64,000 bases of DNA from Mycobacterium paraffinicum (GTDB lineage: Bacteria; Actinomycetota; Actinomycetes; Mycobacteriales; Mycobacteriaceae): contig NZ_MPNT01000031.1 in assembly GCF_001907675.1 (NCBI RefSeq), positions 6,489 through 70,488 of the forward strand, given 5' to 3'. Below, in pieces: positions 1 to 11,675 of the stretch. Made by a program: the position numbers and the translations under genes. Each line of letters opens with the position of its first letter. Position 1 is the stretch's first letter. The notes beneath the pieces were generated by a model that was not told the origin of the DNA, searched no databases, and was given only the letters and a program-made list of their open reading frames with translations.

Positions 1-53
1 TGACCGACTACTGGAACCACTTCTCCCTGTGGGTTGCCCACCTGGTGAGCTAG
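1..53 (+). CDS. steA: 3' end of SteA-like protein (partial)
   Basis: Only the last 16 codons are present, reading from base 3 and ending in TAG at 51-53 (C-terminus ...LWVAHLVS). The identity rests mainly on position: in mycobacteria and corynebacteria the gene directly before mctB/steB is steA (Rv1697 in M. tuberculosis), a membrane-associated protein linked to cell envelope work. The stop lies 9 bases before the mctB start, which suggests one transcript. The fragment is too short for an independent family call. Confidence 0.55.
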   Translation, partial: TDYWNHFSLWVAHLVS

Positions 54-62
54 GCCGCCGCC

Positions 63-1007
63 ATGATCTCGCTCCGCCAACACGCGTTATCGCTGGCCGC
101 CGTCTTCCTGGCGTTGGCCGTGGGAGTCGTGCTCGGTTCCGGCTTCCTGTCCGACACCCTGCTGTCCAGCCTGCGTGACGAGAAGCGGGATCTGCACACC
201 CAGATCGACGGGCTCAACGACCAGAAGAACGTGCTGAACGAAAAGCTCAGCGCGGCAAACAACTTCGACATCCAGCTGGGCGGCCGGATGGTGCACGACG
301 CGCTCGCCGGCAAGTCGGTGGTGGTGTTCCGCACCCCGGACGCCAAGGACGACGACGTCGCCTCGGTGTCGAAGATCGTCGGGCAGGCCGGCGGCGCCGT
401 GACCGGAACCGTGTCGCTGACCCAGGAATTCGTCGAGGCCAATTCCGCGGAGAAATTGCAGACGGTGGTGAACTCGTCGATCCTGCCGGCCGGTCAGCAG
501 CTCAGCACCAAACTCGTCGACCAGGGCTCGCAGGCCGGCGACCTGATGGGCATCGCGCTGCTGATCAATTCCAACCCGGCGGTCCCACCGGTCGACGAGC
601 CCCAGCGCGACACCGTGCTGGCGGCGCTGCGCGAGACGGGTTTCATCACCTATCAGCCCACCGACCACCTGGGCGCGGCGAATGCCGCGCTGATCGTCAC
701 CGGCGGCTCGCTGCCCCAGGACGCCGGCAACCAGGGTGTCAGCGTCGCCCGGTTCGCCGCCGCGATGGCGCCGCACGGCTCGGGAATCCTGCTCGCCGGG
801 CGGGACGGTTCGGCGACCGGGGGTGCCGCCGTCGCCGTGACGCGCGCCGACGCCGCGATGAACTCGGCGGTCAGCACCGTCGACGACGTCGACACCGCGC
901 CCGGACGGATCACCGCCGTGCTGGGCCTGCACGACCTGATCAACGGCGGTCATCCGGGCCAGTACGGCACCGGCCACGGCGCGACGTCGATCACGGTGCC
1001 CCAGTAG
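63..1007 (+). CDS. mctB: MctB/SteB family outer-membrane-associated copper transport protein
   Basis: The 314-residue protein closely matches what I recall of Rv1698 (MctB), needed for low intracellular copper in M. tuberculosis; the corynebacterial homologue is SteB. One hydrophobic helix spans about residues 7-27. A charged heptad-like stretch (about 38-66) is probably coiled coil, and the remainder is a soluble extracytoplasmic domain ending ...GATSITVPQ. The ATG at 63 follows the steA stop by 9 bases. Length agrees with the family. The copper role is taken from the M. tuberculosis protein; the sequence itself shows only a membrane-anchored envelope protein. Confidence 0.9.
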   Translation: MISLRQHALSLAAVFLALAVGVVLGSGFLSDTLLSSLRDEKRDLHTQIDGLNDQKNVLNEKLSAANNFDIQLGGRMVHDALAGKSVVVFRTPDAKDDDVASVSKIVGQAGGAVTGTVSLTQEFVEANSAEKLQTVVNSSILPAGQQLSTKLVDQGSQAGDLMGIALLINSNPAVPPVDEPQRDTVLAALRETGFITYQPTDHLGAANAALIVTGGSLPQDAGNQGVSVARFAAAMAPHGSGILLAGRDGSATGGAAVAVTRADAAMNSAVSTVDDVDTAPGRITAVLGLHDLINGGHPGQYGTGHGATSITVPQ

Positions 1008-1090
1008 CGGGCGTGTTCGCCGCGACACGTCGGTCGCGGATGTTAGGGTGGGTTTCCGTGGGTCGGCAGGCCCAACTAGTTATTCGCTAG

Positions 1091-3493
<2,403 letters not shown>

Positions 3494-3497
<4 letters not shown>

Positions 3498-4435
3498 CGA
3501 CGGCGGCCCTGGACACCCAACTGCAGGGCTACCTCGATCACCTCACGATCGAGCGGGGCGTGGCGGCGAACACCCTCAGTTCCTATCGCCGCGACCTGCG
3601 CCGCTACACAAAGCACTTGTCGGACCGCGGGATTCACGACCTGGCCAAGGTCGGCGAGGACGACGTCAGCGAGTTCCTGGTGGCGCTGCGCCGCGGCGAC
3701 CCCGACTCGGGAGCCGCGGCGCTGTCCGCGGTGTCGGCGGCGCGGGCCCTGATCGCGGTGCGCGGCCTGCACCGGTTCGCCGCCGCCGAGGGGCTCGCCG
3801 AGCTGGACGTGGCCCGCGCGGTCCGCCCGCCGACCCCGGGCCGTCGGCTGCCCAAGAGCCTGACCATCGACCAGGTGCTGGCGCTGCTGGAGGGCGCCGG
3901 CGGCGACAGCTCGTCCGACGGCCCGCTCACGCTGCGCAATCGGGCGCTGCTGGAACTCCTGTACTCCACCGGGGCGCGGATCTCCGAGGCCGTCGGCCTC
4001 GACGTCGACGACATCGACACCCGGGCCCGGTCCGTGCTGCTGCGCGGCAAGGGCGGCAAGCAGCGGCTGGTGCCGATAGGGCGGCCCGCCGTGCAGGCCC
4101 TGGACGCGTATCTGGTGCGCGGCCGCCCCGACCTGGCCCGGCGCGGCCGCGGGACGCCGGCCATCTTCCTCAACGCCCGCGGCGGGCGGCTGTCGCGGCA
4201 AAGCGCGTGGCAGGTGCTGCAGGACGCCGCCGAGCGCGCCGGCATCACGTCGGGCGTCTCGCCGCACATGCTGCGCCATTCGTTCGCGACCCACCTGCTC
4301 GAGGGCGGCGCCGACGTCCGGGTGGTGCAGGAATTGCTGGGGCACGCGTCGGTGACGACCACGCAGATCTACACGATGGTCACGGTGCACGCGCTGCGCG
4401 AGGTGTGGGCCGGTGCGCATCCGCGCGCGCAGTGA
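3494..4435 (+). CDS. xerD: Site-specific tyrosine recombinase XerD
   Basis: This is the chromosome dimer-resolution recombinase acting at dif with XerC. The 313-residue protein has the N-terminal SAM-like core-binding domain (about 1-110) and the catalytic domain with a complete set of active-site residues: R162, K186, H258, R261, H284 and nucleophile Y293 (QIYTMV). ATG at 3494 overlaps the Nudix gene by 4 bases. The sequence is core-like in composition and the gene sits in its usual mycobacterial place (Rv1701), so it is not the integrase of the downstream island. Confidence 0.96.
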
Positions 4436-4447
4436 TCCGCGCCAATC

Positions 4448-5200
4448 TCAGCCCAAAAACTCGGATTCCAGGACGAGGTCTGACACCAGCGACTGGTATT
4501 CCAGGTGCGCCTTGTGCTCGACGGTGTTCCACTGCTTGCCCTGCTGGTGGCGCATGTACTCGCGGTACTTCGGTGCGCCCGGCACCCGGACGTTGTCGGC
4601 GACCACGATCGCGCCCGGGCGCAGCCAACCCCGCGTGATGATGCTGTGCAGGTCGTCGAGGTAGGCGTCCTTGTCGTGGTCGAGGAACGCGAAGTCCAGG
4701 CCGCCGGGGGCGAAGCCGTGCTGGTTGGCCAGCGTGTCCAGGGTGCGGCCGCCGTCGCCGATGGTGCCGACGACACAGGTCACCCGGTCGGCGACGCCGG
4801 CGTGCGCCCAGATGCGCCGGGCGTTGGCGGCGTTGGCCTCGGCGAGCTCGGCGGAGTAGACGCGCGCGTTCGGGGCGGCCCTCGCGATGCGCAACGCGCC
4901 GTACCCGACGTAGGTGCCCAACTCCAGCGCCACCGCCGGGTCGGCGCGGCGGACGGCCGCGTCGAGGAGCTGCCCCTTCTCGTCGCCGACGTTGATCAGC
5001 ATCGACTTCTCGTAGGCGAACTTGTCGATGGTGGCCAGCACGTCGTCGATGTCGCCGGCCTTGGCGTTCCGCAGGACGTAGTCCACCGCGGCGGCCTCGC
5101 GGCCGTCGCCGATCTGACCCGTCGTGGTGATGTTGCGTGCCCCGGTCGCCATCCGCCAGACCGACCATCGCAGCAGGGGAATCCGTCGTTTGAGGTCCAT
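4448..5200 (-). CDS. SAM-dependent O-methyltransferase, catechol O-methyltransferase-like
   Basis: Class I methyltransferase fold, about 250 residues. The SAM-binding motif is LELGTYVGYG, and DHDKDAYLDDL matches the metal/substrate segment of catechol O-methyltransferases; GAIVVADNV follows as expected. It corresponds by position to Rv1703c, annotated as a catechol O-methyltransferase. I chose ATG at 5200 (MDLKRRIPLL) because the longer open frame to 5326 reads through low-complexity, intergenic-looking sequence. It is convergent with xerD, with only 12 bases between the stops. The physiological substrate is unknown. Confidence 0.85.
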   Translation of the reverse strand: MDLKRRIPLLRWSVWRMATGARNITTTGQIGDGREAAAVDYVLRNAKAGDIDDVLATIDKFAYEKSMLINVGDEKGQLLDAAVRRADPAVALELGTYVGYGALRIARAAPNARVYSAELAEANAANARRIWAHAGVADRVTCVVGTIGDGGRTLDTLANQHGFAPGGLDFAFLDHDKDAYLDDLHSIITRGWLRPGAIVVADNVRVPGAPKYREYMRHQQGKQWNTVEHKAHLEYQSLVSDLVLESEFLG

Positions 5201-5420
5201 GACGCCACAGTAGTGCGGACGGCCGCGGGGTCGAGTTTGAAATCCGTGGCCCATCTCCCCGGTGGTGCTGGTGTGACTGCTGTTAACGATGAGCGCGATT
5301 AGGCGCGCTACCAGCGCAAATCCCACGAAATTGGCTGGTGAATTGCCTGCGGGTCGCCCGGGTTCGTCGCGTCAACCGGTTAGACTTTCGGTCGATGTTC
5401 ACCTCCCGAACACCCCCGCC

Positions 5421-6284
5421 ATGACCGAGCAGCCGGACACCGGCGTCGAGCTCGGCCTGACCGGGCGGCCGCCGCGGGCGATCCCGGAACCGCAGCCGCG
5501 CACCTCGCACGGCCCGGCGAAGGTCGTTGCGATGTGCAACCAGAAGGGCGGGGTCGGGAAGACCACGTCGACCATCAACCTGGGCGCCGCGCTCGCCGAA
5601 TACGGCCGGCGGGTCCTGCTGGTGGACATGGACCCGCAGGGTGCGCTGTCCGCGGGCCTGGGCGTCCCGCACTACGAGCTGGAGAAGACGATTCACAACG
5701 TGCTCGTCGAGCCGCGGGTGTCGATCGACGACGTGCTGCTGCAGACCCGGGTCAAGTACATGGACCTGGTGCCGAGCAACATCGACCTGTCGGCCGCCGA
5801 GATCCAGCTGGTCAACGAGGTCGGGCGCGAGCAGACCCTGGGGCGGGCGTTGCACCCGGTGCTGGACCGCTACGACTACGTCCTGATCGACTGCCAGCCG
5901 TCGCTGGGGTTGCTCACGGTGAACGGGCTGGCGTGTTCGGACGGCGTGGTGATTCCGACCGAGTGCGAGTTCTTCTCGCTGCGCGGGCTGGCGTTGCTGA
6001 CCGACACCGTCGACAAGGTGCGCGACCGGCTCAACCCGAAGCTGGAAATCAGCGGGATCCTGCTGACCCGGTACGACCCGCGCACCGTCAACTCGCGCGA
6101 GGTGATGGCGCGGGTGGTGGAGCGGTTCGGCGACCTGGTCTTCGACACGGTCATCACCCGCACCGTCCGCTTCCCGGAGACCAGCGTGGCCGGTGAGCCG
6201 ATCACCACCTGGGCCCCGCGGTCCACCGGCGCCATCGCTTACCGCGCCCTGGCCCGCGAGTTCATCGACCGATTCGGCGCGTGA
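5421..6284 (+). CDS. ParA/Soj family ATPase
   Basis: A 287-residue Walker-type ATPase of the ParA family, used in chromosome or cargo positioning. The deviant Walker A motif KGGVGKTT is at residues 42-49, with LLVDMDPQG and DYVLIDCQPSLG (Walker B region) following. It matches Rv1708 in sequence and position, immediately before scpA/scpB, so a segregation role is likely. No parB lies beside it, so it is not the canonical parAB pair. The ATG at 5421 starts MTEQPDTG; the frame remains open upstream to 5289 and an earlier start is possible. The stop overlaps the scpA start. Confidence 0.93.
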   Translation: MTEQPDTGVELGLTGRPPRAIPEPQPRTSHGPAKVVAMCNQKGGVGKTTSTINLGAALAEYGRRVLLVDMDPQGALSAGLGVPHYELEKTIHNVLVEPRVSIDDVLLQTRVKYMDLVPSNIDLSAAEIQLVNEVGREQTLGRALHPVLDRYDYVLIDCQPSLGLLTVNGLACSDGVVIPTECEFFSLRGLALLTDTVDKVRDRLNPKLEISGILLTRYDPRTVNSREVMARVVERFGDLVFDTVITRTVRFPETSVAGEPITTWAPRSTGAIAYRALAREFIDRFGA

Positions 6285-7096
6285 CGGCCAGCGCGAACGG
6301 TGAGGCGCCACCCAAGAACGGCTTTCAAGTCCGCCTGACCAATTTCGAGGGGCCGTTCGATCTGCTGCTGCAGCTGATCTTCGCCCATCGCCTCGACGTC
6401 ACCGAGGTGGCGCTGCACCAGGTGACCGACGACTTCATCGCCTACACCCGCGAGATCGGCTCCCAGCTGGACCTGGAGGAGACCACCGCGTTCCTGGTGG
6501 TCGCCGCGACCCTGCTCGACCTCAAGGCCGCGCGGCTGCTGCCGGCCGGGCAGGTCGACGACGAGGAGGACCTGGCGCTGCTGGAGGTGCGCGACCTGCT
6601 GTTCGCGCGACTGCTGCAGTACCGCGCGTTCAAACACGTCGCCGAGATGTTCGCCGAGCTGGAGGCCACCGCGCTGCGCAGCTACCCGCGCGCCGTGTCG
6701 CTGGAGGACCGGTTCACCGAGCTGCTGCCCGAGGTCATGCTCGGCGTCGACGCGCAACGCTTCGCCCAGATCGCGGCGATCGCGTTCAGCCCGCGGCCCG
6801 TGCCGACGGTGTCGATCGGGCACCTGCACGAGGTCCAGGTGTCGGTGCCCGAGCAGGCCAAGAAGCTGCTGGCTTTCCTTCAGTCGCGCGGCACCGGCCA
6901 GTGGGCGACGTTCTCCGAGCTGGTCGCCGACTGCGAGGCGCCGATGGAGGTCGTCGGCCGCTTCCTGGCGCTGCTCGAGCTGTATCGGAGCCGGGCGGTA
7001 GCATTCGACCAGTCGGAGCCGCTGGGCGTGCTCCAGATTTCATGGACCGGGGAACGTCCGGCCAGCGAAGCCTTGGTAGAAGTGCGGGACGAATGA
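6281..7096 (+). CDS. scpA: Segregation and condensation protein A
   Basis: Kleisin subunit of the SMC-ScpAB condensin complex. The 271-residue protein begins with the characteristic ScpA segment FQVRLTNFEGPFDLLLQLI and continues with long helices, then the C-terminal winged-helix part (about 190-265). The GTG start at 6281 overlaps the parA-like stop (GTGA). The stop TGA at 7094-7096 overlaps the scpB start, a sign of coupled translation in a fixed stoichiometry. Length and order match Rv1709. Confidence 0.96.
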   Translation: MTASANGEAPPKNGFQVRLTNFEGPFDLLLQLIFAHRLDVTEVALHQVTDDFIAYTREIGSQLDLEETTAFLVVAATLLDLKAARLLPAGQVDDEEDLALLEVRDLLFARLLQYRAFKHVAEMFAELEATALRSYPRAVSLEDRFTELLPEVMLGVDAQRFAQIAAIAFSPRPVPTVSIGHLHEVQVSVPEQAKKLLAFLQSRGTGQWATFSELVADCEAPMEVVGRFLALLELYRSRAVAFDQSEPLGVLQISWTGERPASEALVEVRDE

Positions 7097-7803
7097 TGAG
7101 CGAAAACGGGGCGGACGTCGATCTCGACGCGGATCTTGACGCGGGCATCCCGGACATCGCCGAGGCCGCTCCCATGGAGCCCGAGGAACTCGGGTCCGTG
7201 CTGGAGGCGCTGCTGCTGGTGGTTGACACCCCGGTGACCGCCGAGGCGCTCGGCGCGGCCACGCAGCAACCCGTCTACCGGGTCGCCGCCCGGTTGCAGC
7301 AGATGGCCGACGAGCTCACCGAACGTGACAGCGGCATCGACCTGCGCCAGACCAGCGAGGGCTGGCGGATGTACACCCGCGCCCGGTTCGCGCCGTACGT
7401 GGAGAAGCTGCTGCTGGACGGCGCGCGATCCAAGCTGACCCGGGCCGCGCTGGAGACCCTGGCCGTGGTGGCTTACCGCCAGCCCGTGACGCGGGCGCGG
7501 GTCAGCGCGGTCCGCGGCGTCAACGTGGACGCCGTCATGCGGACGCTGTTGGCGCGCGGCCTGATCACCGAGGCCGGGGTCGACGACGACACCGGCGCGG
7601 TCACGTTCGCCACCACCGACCTGTTCCTGGAGCGGTTGGGCCTGACGTCGCTCGCCGACCTGCCCGACATCGCCCCGCTGCTGCCCGACGTCGACACGAT
7701 CGAGGACCTGAGCGCATCCCTGGACAGCGAGCCGCGTTTCATCAAACTCGCCGGCGGTCAGGCGCCCGACCAGGCGCTGACGTTCGACGTGGACCAGGAT
7801 TGA
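7093..7803 (+). CDS. scpB: Segregation and condensation protein B
   Basis: Partner of ScpA in the SMC condensin complex; two winged-helix domains dimerise and bind ScpA. The 236-residue protein carries the family signature TRAALETLAVVAYRQPVTR at about residues 115-133 and an acidic N-terminal tail. Two ATG codons stand in tandem at 7093 and 7096; either may be used. The gene overlaps scpA at ATGA and its own stop overlaps the following gene at TTGATG. Order matches Rv1708-Rv1711. Confidence 0.95.
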   Translation: MMSENGADVDLDADLDAGIPDIAEAAPMEPEELGSVLEALLLVVDTPVTAEALGAATQQPVYRVAARLQQMADELTERDSGIDLRQTSEGWRMYTRARFAPYVEKLLLDGARSKLTRAALETLAVVAYRQPVTRARVSAVRGVNVDAVMRTLLARGLITEAGVDDDTGAVTFATTDLFLERLGLTSLADLPDIAPLLPDVDTIEDLSASLDSEPRFIKLAGGQAPDQALTFDVDQD

Positions 7804-8546
7804 TGGTGGAGGTCGAAGGGATCCGGCTGCAAAAGGTGTTGTCGCAGGCCGGAATTGCGTCGCGGCGGGCCGCCGAGAAGTTGATCATCGACGGCCGCGT
7901 CGAGGTCGACGGTCAGGTGGTGACCGAGTTGGGCACCCGGGTGGATCCGGGCGCCTCGGTGATCCGCGTCGACGGCGCCCGCGTGGTTCTCGACGAGTCG
8001 TTGGTGTACCTGGCGCTGAACAAGCCGCGGGGCATGCACTCGACCATGTCGGACGACCGTGGCCGGCCGTGCATCGGCGACCTGGTGGAACACCGGGTGC
8101 GCGGCAACAAGAACCTCTTTCACGTCGGGCGGCTGGACGCCGACACCGAGGGGCTGATCCTGCTGACCAACGACGGCGAGCTGGCGCACCGGTTGATGCA
8201 TCCCTCCCACGAGGTGCCCAAGACGTACCTGGCGACGGTGACGGGGACGGTGCCGCGCGGCGTGGGAAAGACACTGAAGGCGGGAATCGAGCTGGACGAC
8301 GGCCCCGCGCGCGTCGACGATTTCGCGGTGGTGGACGCCATCCCGGGCAAGACGCTGGTGCGGGTGGTGTTGCATGAGGGGCGCAACCGCATCGTGCGCC
8401 GCCTGCTCGGCGCCGCCGGCTTCCCGGTGGAGGCGCTGGTGCGCACCGACATCGGGCCCGTGTCGCTCGGCAAGCAGCGGCCCGGCAGCATCCGGGCCTT
8501 GAGCCACGGCGAGGTCGGGCAGCTGTACAAGGCGGTCGGGCTGTGA
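7803..8546 (+). CDS. rRNA pseudouridine synthase (RsuA/RluB family)
   Basis: A 247-residue protein with an N-terminal S4 RNA-binding domain ([22 protein letters not shown]..., about 5-65) followed by the pseudouridine synthase domain. The catalytic aspartate lies in the motif [16 protein letters not shown], and the family segment [12 protein letters not shown] is present near residue 195. It is the counterpart of Rv1711 and probably modifies 23S or 16S rRNA; RluB and RsuA types are not separable by eye. ATG at 7803 is preferred over the overlapping TTG at 7800. Confidence 0.92.
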   Translation: MVEVEGIRLQKVLSQAGIASRRAAEKLIIDGRVEVDGQVVTELGTRVDPGASVIRVDGARVVLDESLVYLALNKPRGMHSTMSDDRGRPCIGDLVEHRVRGNKNLFHVGRLDADTEGLILLTNDGELAHRLMHPSHEVPKTYLATVTGTVPRGVGKTLKAGIELDDGPARVDDFAVVDAIPGKTLVRVVLHEGRNRIVRRLLGAAGFPVEALVRTDIGPVSLGKQRPGSIRALSHGEVGQLYKAVGL

Positions 8547-8607
8547 GCGAAGCGAGCGGAACGAACGCAGTGAGTGACGGGAGTGGAGCGAACCATGGGG
8601 CTGTGAG
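8538..8607. repeat. 60-bp insertion-like unit bounded by 10-bp direct repeats
   Basis: The decamer GGGCTGTGAG occurs at 8538-8547 and again at 8598-8607, exactly 60 bp apart. The first copy holds the stop of the pseudouridine synthase gene and a GTG. The second holds the GTG that fits the usual start of cmk. The segment between, rich in GAGCG/GAACG steps, encodes 20 codons in frame. The arrangement resembles short mycobacterial interspersed repeats that insert at overlapping stop/start junctions and keep the frame. Whether further copies exist elsewhere in the genome cannot be seen here. Confidence 0.5.
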
Positions 8608-9286
8608 GGACGTCGTGGTGGCCATCGACGGGCCCGCCGGAACCGGAAAGTCCTCGGTGTCAAGGCAATTGGCGCGGGCCATGCGGGCGCGCTACCTGGA
8701 CACCGGCGGGATGTACCGGATGGTGACCCTCGCGGTGCTGCGCGCCGGCATCGACCCCGCCGACGCCGAGGCGGTGGCGCGGATCGCGGAGACCGTGCAG
8801 ATGTCGGTGGACTACCAGCCCGACGGTGATCGGTTTTTCCTTGCGGGAGAGGACGTCTCGGTCGAGATCCGCGGTGACCGGGTCACCGGCGCGGTGTCGG
8901 CGGTGTCGTCGGTTCCCGCCGTGCGAACCCGGCTGGTGGCACTGCAGCGCGAAATGGCCGGCGGGCCGGGCAGCGTCGTGGTCGAGGGCCGCGACATCGG
9001 GACCGTGGTCCTGCCGGACGCGCCGGTGAAGATCTTCCTGACCGCGTCGGCCGCAACCCGTGCGCGGCGGCGCAACGACCAGAACGTCGCATCGGGGTTG
9101 GCCGACGACTACGAGGCGGTGCTCGCCGACGTGCGCCGCCGCGACCATCTGGATTCCACCCGCGCGGTGTCGCCGTTGCGCGCGGCCCCGGACGCCGTGG
9201 TCGTCGACACCGGCGAGATGACCGAGGCGCAGGTGATCGACCACCTGTTGGAGCTGGTCAACCAGCGAAGCGGGGCGGTGCGATGA
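8603..9286 (+). CDS. cmk: Cytidylate kinase
   Basis: Phosphorylates CMP and dCMP with ATP. The P-loop GPAGTGKSS lies at about residues 8-16, followed by the family segments YLDTGGMYR and [11 protein letters not shown]. From the GTG at 8603 the protein has 227 residues, the usual size for mycobacterial Cmk (about 230). An in-frame GTG at 8543 would add 20 residues of composition unlike any Cmk, encoded by an inserted 60-bp unit, so the real start may be either. The stop overlaps the der start by 4 bases. Confidence 0.94.
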   Translation: MRDVVVAIDGPAGTGKSSVSRQLARAMRARYLDTGGMYRMVTLAVLRAGIDPADAEAVARIAETVQMSVDYQPDGDRFFLAGEDVSVEIRGDRVTGAVSAVSSVPAVRTRLVALQREMAGGPGSVVVEGRDIGTVVLPDAPVKIFLTASAATRARRRNDQNVASGLADDYEAVLADVRRRDHLDSTRAVSPLRAAPDAVVVDTGEMTEAQVIDHLLELVNQRSGAVR

Positions 9287-10683
9287 CGCAGGACGGCACC
9301 TGGACCGACGAAAGCGATTGGGACTCGGTCGAATCCGAGCTCGAGGAGCACGGCGAGGCCGGGCCCGCACCCGTCGTGGCGGTGGTCGGTCGGCCCAACG
9401 TCGGCAAGTCGACGTTGGTGAACCGGATCCTGGGCCGGCGCGAGGCGGTGGTGCAGGACATTCCGGGCGTGACCCGCGACCGGGTGTCCTACGACGCGCT
9501 GTGGACCGGCCGCCGGTTCGTCGTGCAGGACACCGGGGGCTGGGAGCCCGACGCCCGAGGCCTGCAGCAGTTGGTGGCCGAACAGGCGTCGGTGGCGATG
9601 CGCACCGCCGACGCGGTGATCCTGGTGGTCGACGCCACCGTCGGCGCGACCGCGGCCGACGAGGCGGCCGCCCGGATCCTGCTGCGCTCGGGCAAGCCGG
9701 TTTTCCTGGCCGCCAACAAGGTTGACAACGAGAAGGGTGAAGCGGACGCGGCGGCGCTGTGGTCGCTGGGGCTCGGCGAGCCGCACCCGATCAGCGCGAT
9801 GCACGGTCGCGGCGTCGCCGACCTGCTCGACGAGGTGCTGGCCGCGTTGCCGGAGGTGTCCGAGGCGGCGCCCAAGGCGGGCGGTCCGCGCCGGGTGGCG
9901 CTGGTCGGCAAACCGAATGTGGGCAAGAGTTCGCTGCTGAACAAGCTGGCCGGCGATCAGCGTTCGGTGGTGCACGAGGTCGCCGGGACCACGGTCGACC
10001 CGGTGGACTCGCTGATCGAATTGGGCGGCAAGGTATGGCGTTTCGTCGACACCGCGGGCCTACGGCGCAAGGTCGGCCAGGCCAGCGGGCACGAGTTCTA
10101 TGCGTCGGTGCGCACCCACTCGGCGATCGACTCGGCCGAGGTGGTGGTCGTGCTCATCGACGCCTCGGGGCCGCTGACCGAACAGGACCAGCGCGTGCTG
10201 TCGATGGTGATCGAGGCCGGCCGGGCGCTGGTGCTGGCCTTCAACAAGTGGGATCTGGTGGACGAGGACCGGCGCGAGCTGCTGGAGCGCGAGATCGACC
10301 GCGAGCTGGTGCAGCTGCGGTGGGCGCAACGGGTCAACATCTCCGCCCGGACGGGGCGCGCGGTGCAGAAGCTGGTGCCGGCGATGGAGACGGCGCTGGC
10401 GTCGTGGGACATGCGCATCCCGACGGGCCCGCTGAATTCGTGGCTCAAGGAGGTGGTGGCGGCGACGCCGCCGCCGGTGCGCGGGGGCAAGCAGCCGCGC
10501 ATCCTGTTCGCCACCCAGGCCACCGCCCGCCCGCCGACGTTCGTGTTGTTCACCACCGGTTTTCTGGAGGCCGGGTACCGGCGCTTCCTGGAGCGGCGGC
10601 TGCGCGAGACGTTCGGGTTCGAGGGTTCGCCGATCCGGATCAACGTGCGGGTGCGCGAAAAGCGCGGCACCAAGCGGCGCTGA
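9283..10683 (+). CDS. der: Ribosome biogenesis GTPase Der (EngA)
   Basis: Essential double-GTPase needed for 50S subunit assembly. The 466-residue protein has two tandem G domains: the first with GRPNVGKST (about 36-44), DTGGW and NKVDN, the second with GKPNVGKSS (about 209-217), DTAGL and NKWDL. A C-terminal KH-like domain ends in the basic tail [12 protein letters not shown] at 9283 overlaps cmk. Matches Rv1713 in length and position. It closes the long plus-strand run; the next 195 bp carry regulatory-looking sequence. Confidence 0.97.
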   Translation: MTQDGTWTDESDWDSVESELEEHGEAGPAPVVAVVGRPNVGKSTLVNRILGRREAVVQDIPGVTRDRVSYDALWTGRRFVVQDTGGWEPDARGLQQLVAEQASVAMRTADAVILVVDATVGATAADEAAARILLRSGKPVFLAANKVDNEKGEADAAALWSLGLGEPHPISAMHGRGVADLLDEVLAALPEVSEAAPKAGGPRRVALVGKPNVGKSSLLNKLAGDQRSVVHEVAGTTVDPVDSLIELGGKVWRFVDTAGLRRKVGQASGHEFYASVRTHSAIDSAEVVVVLIDASGPLTEQDQRVLSMVIEAGRALVLAFNKWDLVDEDRRELLEREIDRELVQLRWAQRVNISARTGRAVQKLVPAMETALASWDMRIPTGPLNSWLKEVVAATPPPVRGGKQPRILFATQATARPPTFVLFTTGFLEAGYRRFLERRLRETFGFEGSPIRINVRVREKRGTKRR

Positions 10684-10800
10684 GCTTCGGGGTCTCTCCC
10701 GGACCAATCGGCGATTCTCGAAAGCGATAGCGCCCGCGATATCGTTCTCCGCAAAATCCCGCGATACAGAATCTGAAAGCTACATCACAGGATAAGTCCG

Positions 10801-10830
10801 TTGACTTCGGCGCCGAATTCTCCTTACGGT
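10801..10830 (+). promoter_or_regulatory. Candidate promoter for the SDR/cyclase/IclR operon
   Basis: TTGACT at 10801-10806 and TACGGT at 10825-10830 are separated by 18 bases, an acceptable SigA-like arrangement. The pair lies 49 bases before the GTG start at 10879, and an inverted repeat follows directly downstream. This is visual pattern matching; no transcription start is known. Confidence 0.4.
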
Positions 10831-10839
10831 ACTCGTATG

Positions 10840-10857
10840 ACGGGCTATTCTGCCCGT
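10840..10857. promoter_or_regulatory. Candidate operator (6-bp inverted repeat)
   Basis: ACGGGC (10840-10845) and GCCCGT (10852-10857) form a perfect inverted repeat around TATTCT. It lies just downstream of the candidate -10 element and 22 bases before the first gene of an operon that ends with an IclR-family regulator. That placement is what an autoregulated repressor would use. Binding is inferred. Confidence 0.4.
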
Positions 10858-10878
10858 ATCGCGGGATCTGGAGGAGTC

Positions 10879-11664
10879 GTGAACATCGCACAGGAAGCGC
10901 CCACCGCCGCGCGCTTCAGCGTCGAGGGCAAGTCGATTTTGATCACCGGCGCCACCGGCGCTTTGGGCAGCGTCGCGGCCCGGGCACTCTCCGAAGCCGG
11001 TGCCCGCCTGACGCTGGCCGGCGGGAACGCGGCGGGATTGGACGCACTCGGTATCGACGACGCCGCGATGGTCGCCCGCCGCCCCGACACCCCGGCCGAC
11101 GCCCGGGCCATGGTGGAGGCGGCGGTCGCCCGGCACGGCCGCCTCGACGGGGTGCTCGTCGCCTCGGGCATGAACCACGTCGCGCCCATCACCGACATGG
11201 CCGTCGACGACTTCGACAAGGTGATGGACGCCAACGCGCGGGGCGCCTGGCTGGTCTGCCAAGCGGCCGGCCGCGTCCTGCTCGAGCAGGGGACCGGCGG
11301 CAGCGTCGTGCTCGTCTCGTCGGTTCGCGGCTCCCTCGGCCACCCCGCCGGCTACAGCGCCTACTGCCCGTCGAAGGGCGCCACCGACCTGTTGGCCAAA
11401 AGCCTGGCCGCCGAGTGGGGTCCGGCCGGCATTCGGGTAAACGCGCTAGCCCCAACGGTTTTCCGCTCAGAGCTGACGGAGTGGATGTACGCCGACGACG
11501 AGAAGGGTCGCGCCACGCGCGAAGCGATGTTCGCCCGAATTCCGTTGCGCCGCTTCGCCGAGCCTGAGGATTTCGTCGGCGCGCTGATCTATCTGCTGAG
11601 TGACGCGTCGAGTTTCTACACCGGCCAGGTGATGTACCTGGACGGCGGATACACGGCGTGCTGA
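10879..11664 (+). CDS. SDR family oxidoreductase
   Basis: Short-chain dehydrogenase of 261 residues, classical type. The cofactor loop TGATGALG is near residue 20, an NxxG-like segment SGMNH follows, and the catalytic YCPSK (Y-x3-K) lies at about residue 160. The C-terminus has the usual TGQVMYLDGG. It resembles Rv1714 in sequence and context (downstream of der). The GTG start at 10879 is chosen for the GGAGGAG motif 3-9 bases upstream; the frame is open to 10801 but without a comparable ribosome site. The gene overlaps the cyclase gene's open frame and is probably co-transcribed with it and the IclR gene. Substrate unknown. Confidence 0.85.
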   Translation: MNIAQEAPTAARFSVEGKSILITGATGALGSVAARALSEAGARLTLAGGNAAGLDALGIDDAAMVARRPDTPADARAMVEAAVARHGRLDGVLVASGMNHVAPITDMAVDDFDKVMDANARGAWLVCQAAGRVLLEQGTGGSVVLVSSVRGSLGHPAGYSAYCPSKGATDLLAKSLAAEWGPAGIRVNALAPTVFRSELTEWMYADDEKGRATREAMFARIPLRRFAEPEDFVGALIYLLSDASSFYTGQVMYLDGGYTAC

Positions 11665-11675
11665 AAGGAAACCGC

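Noticed and set aside
4380..5168. Long minus-strand frame across the methyltransferase gene
   Set aside because: Extremely arginine-rich shadow of the methyltransferase in another phase.
8543..8602. A 20-residue N-terminal extension of Cmk as a genuine domain
   Set aside because: The codons are a low-complexity insertion between direct repeats and do not match Cmk; the family-size protein starts at 8603.
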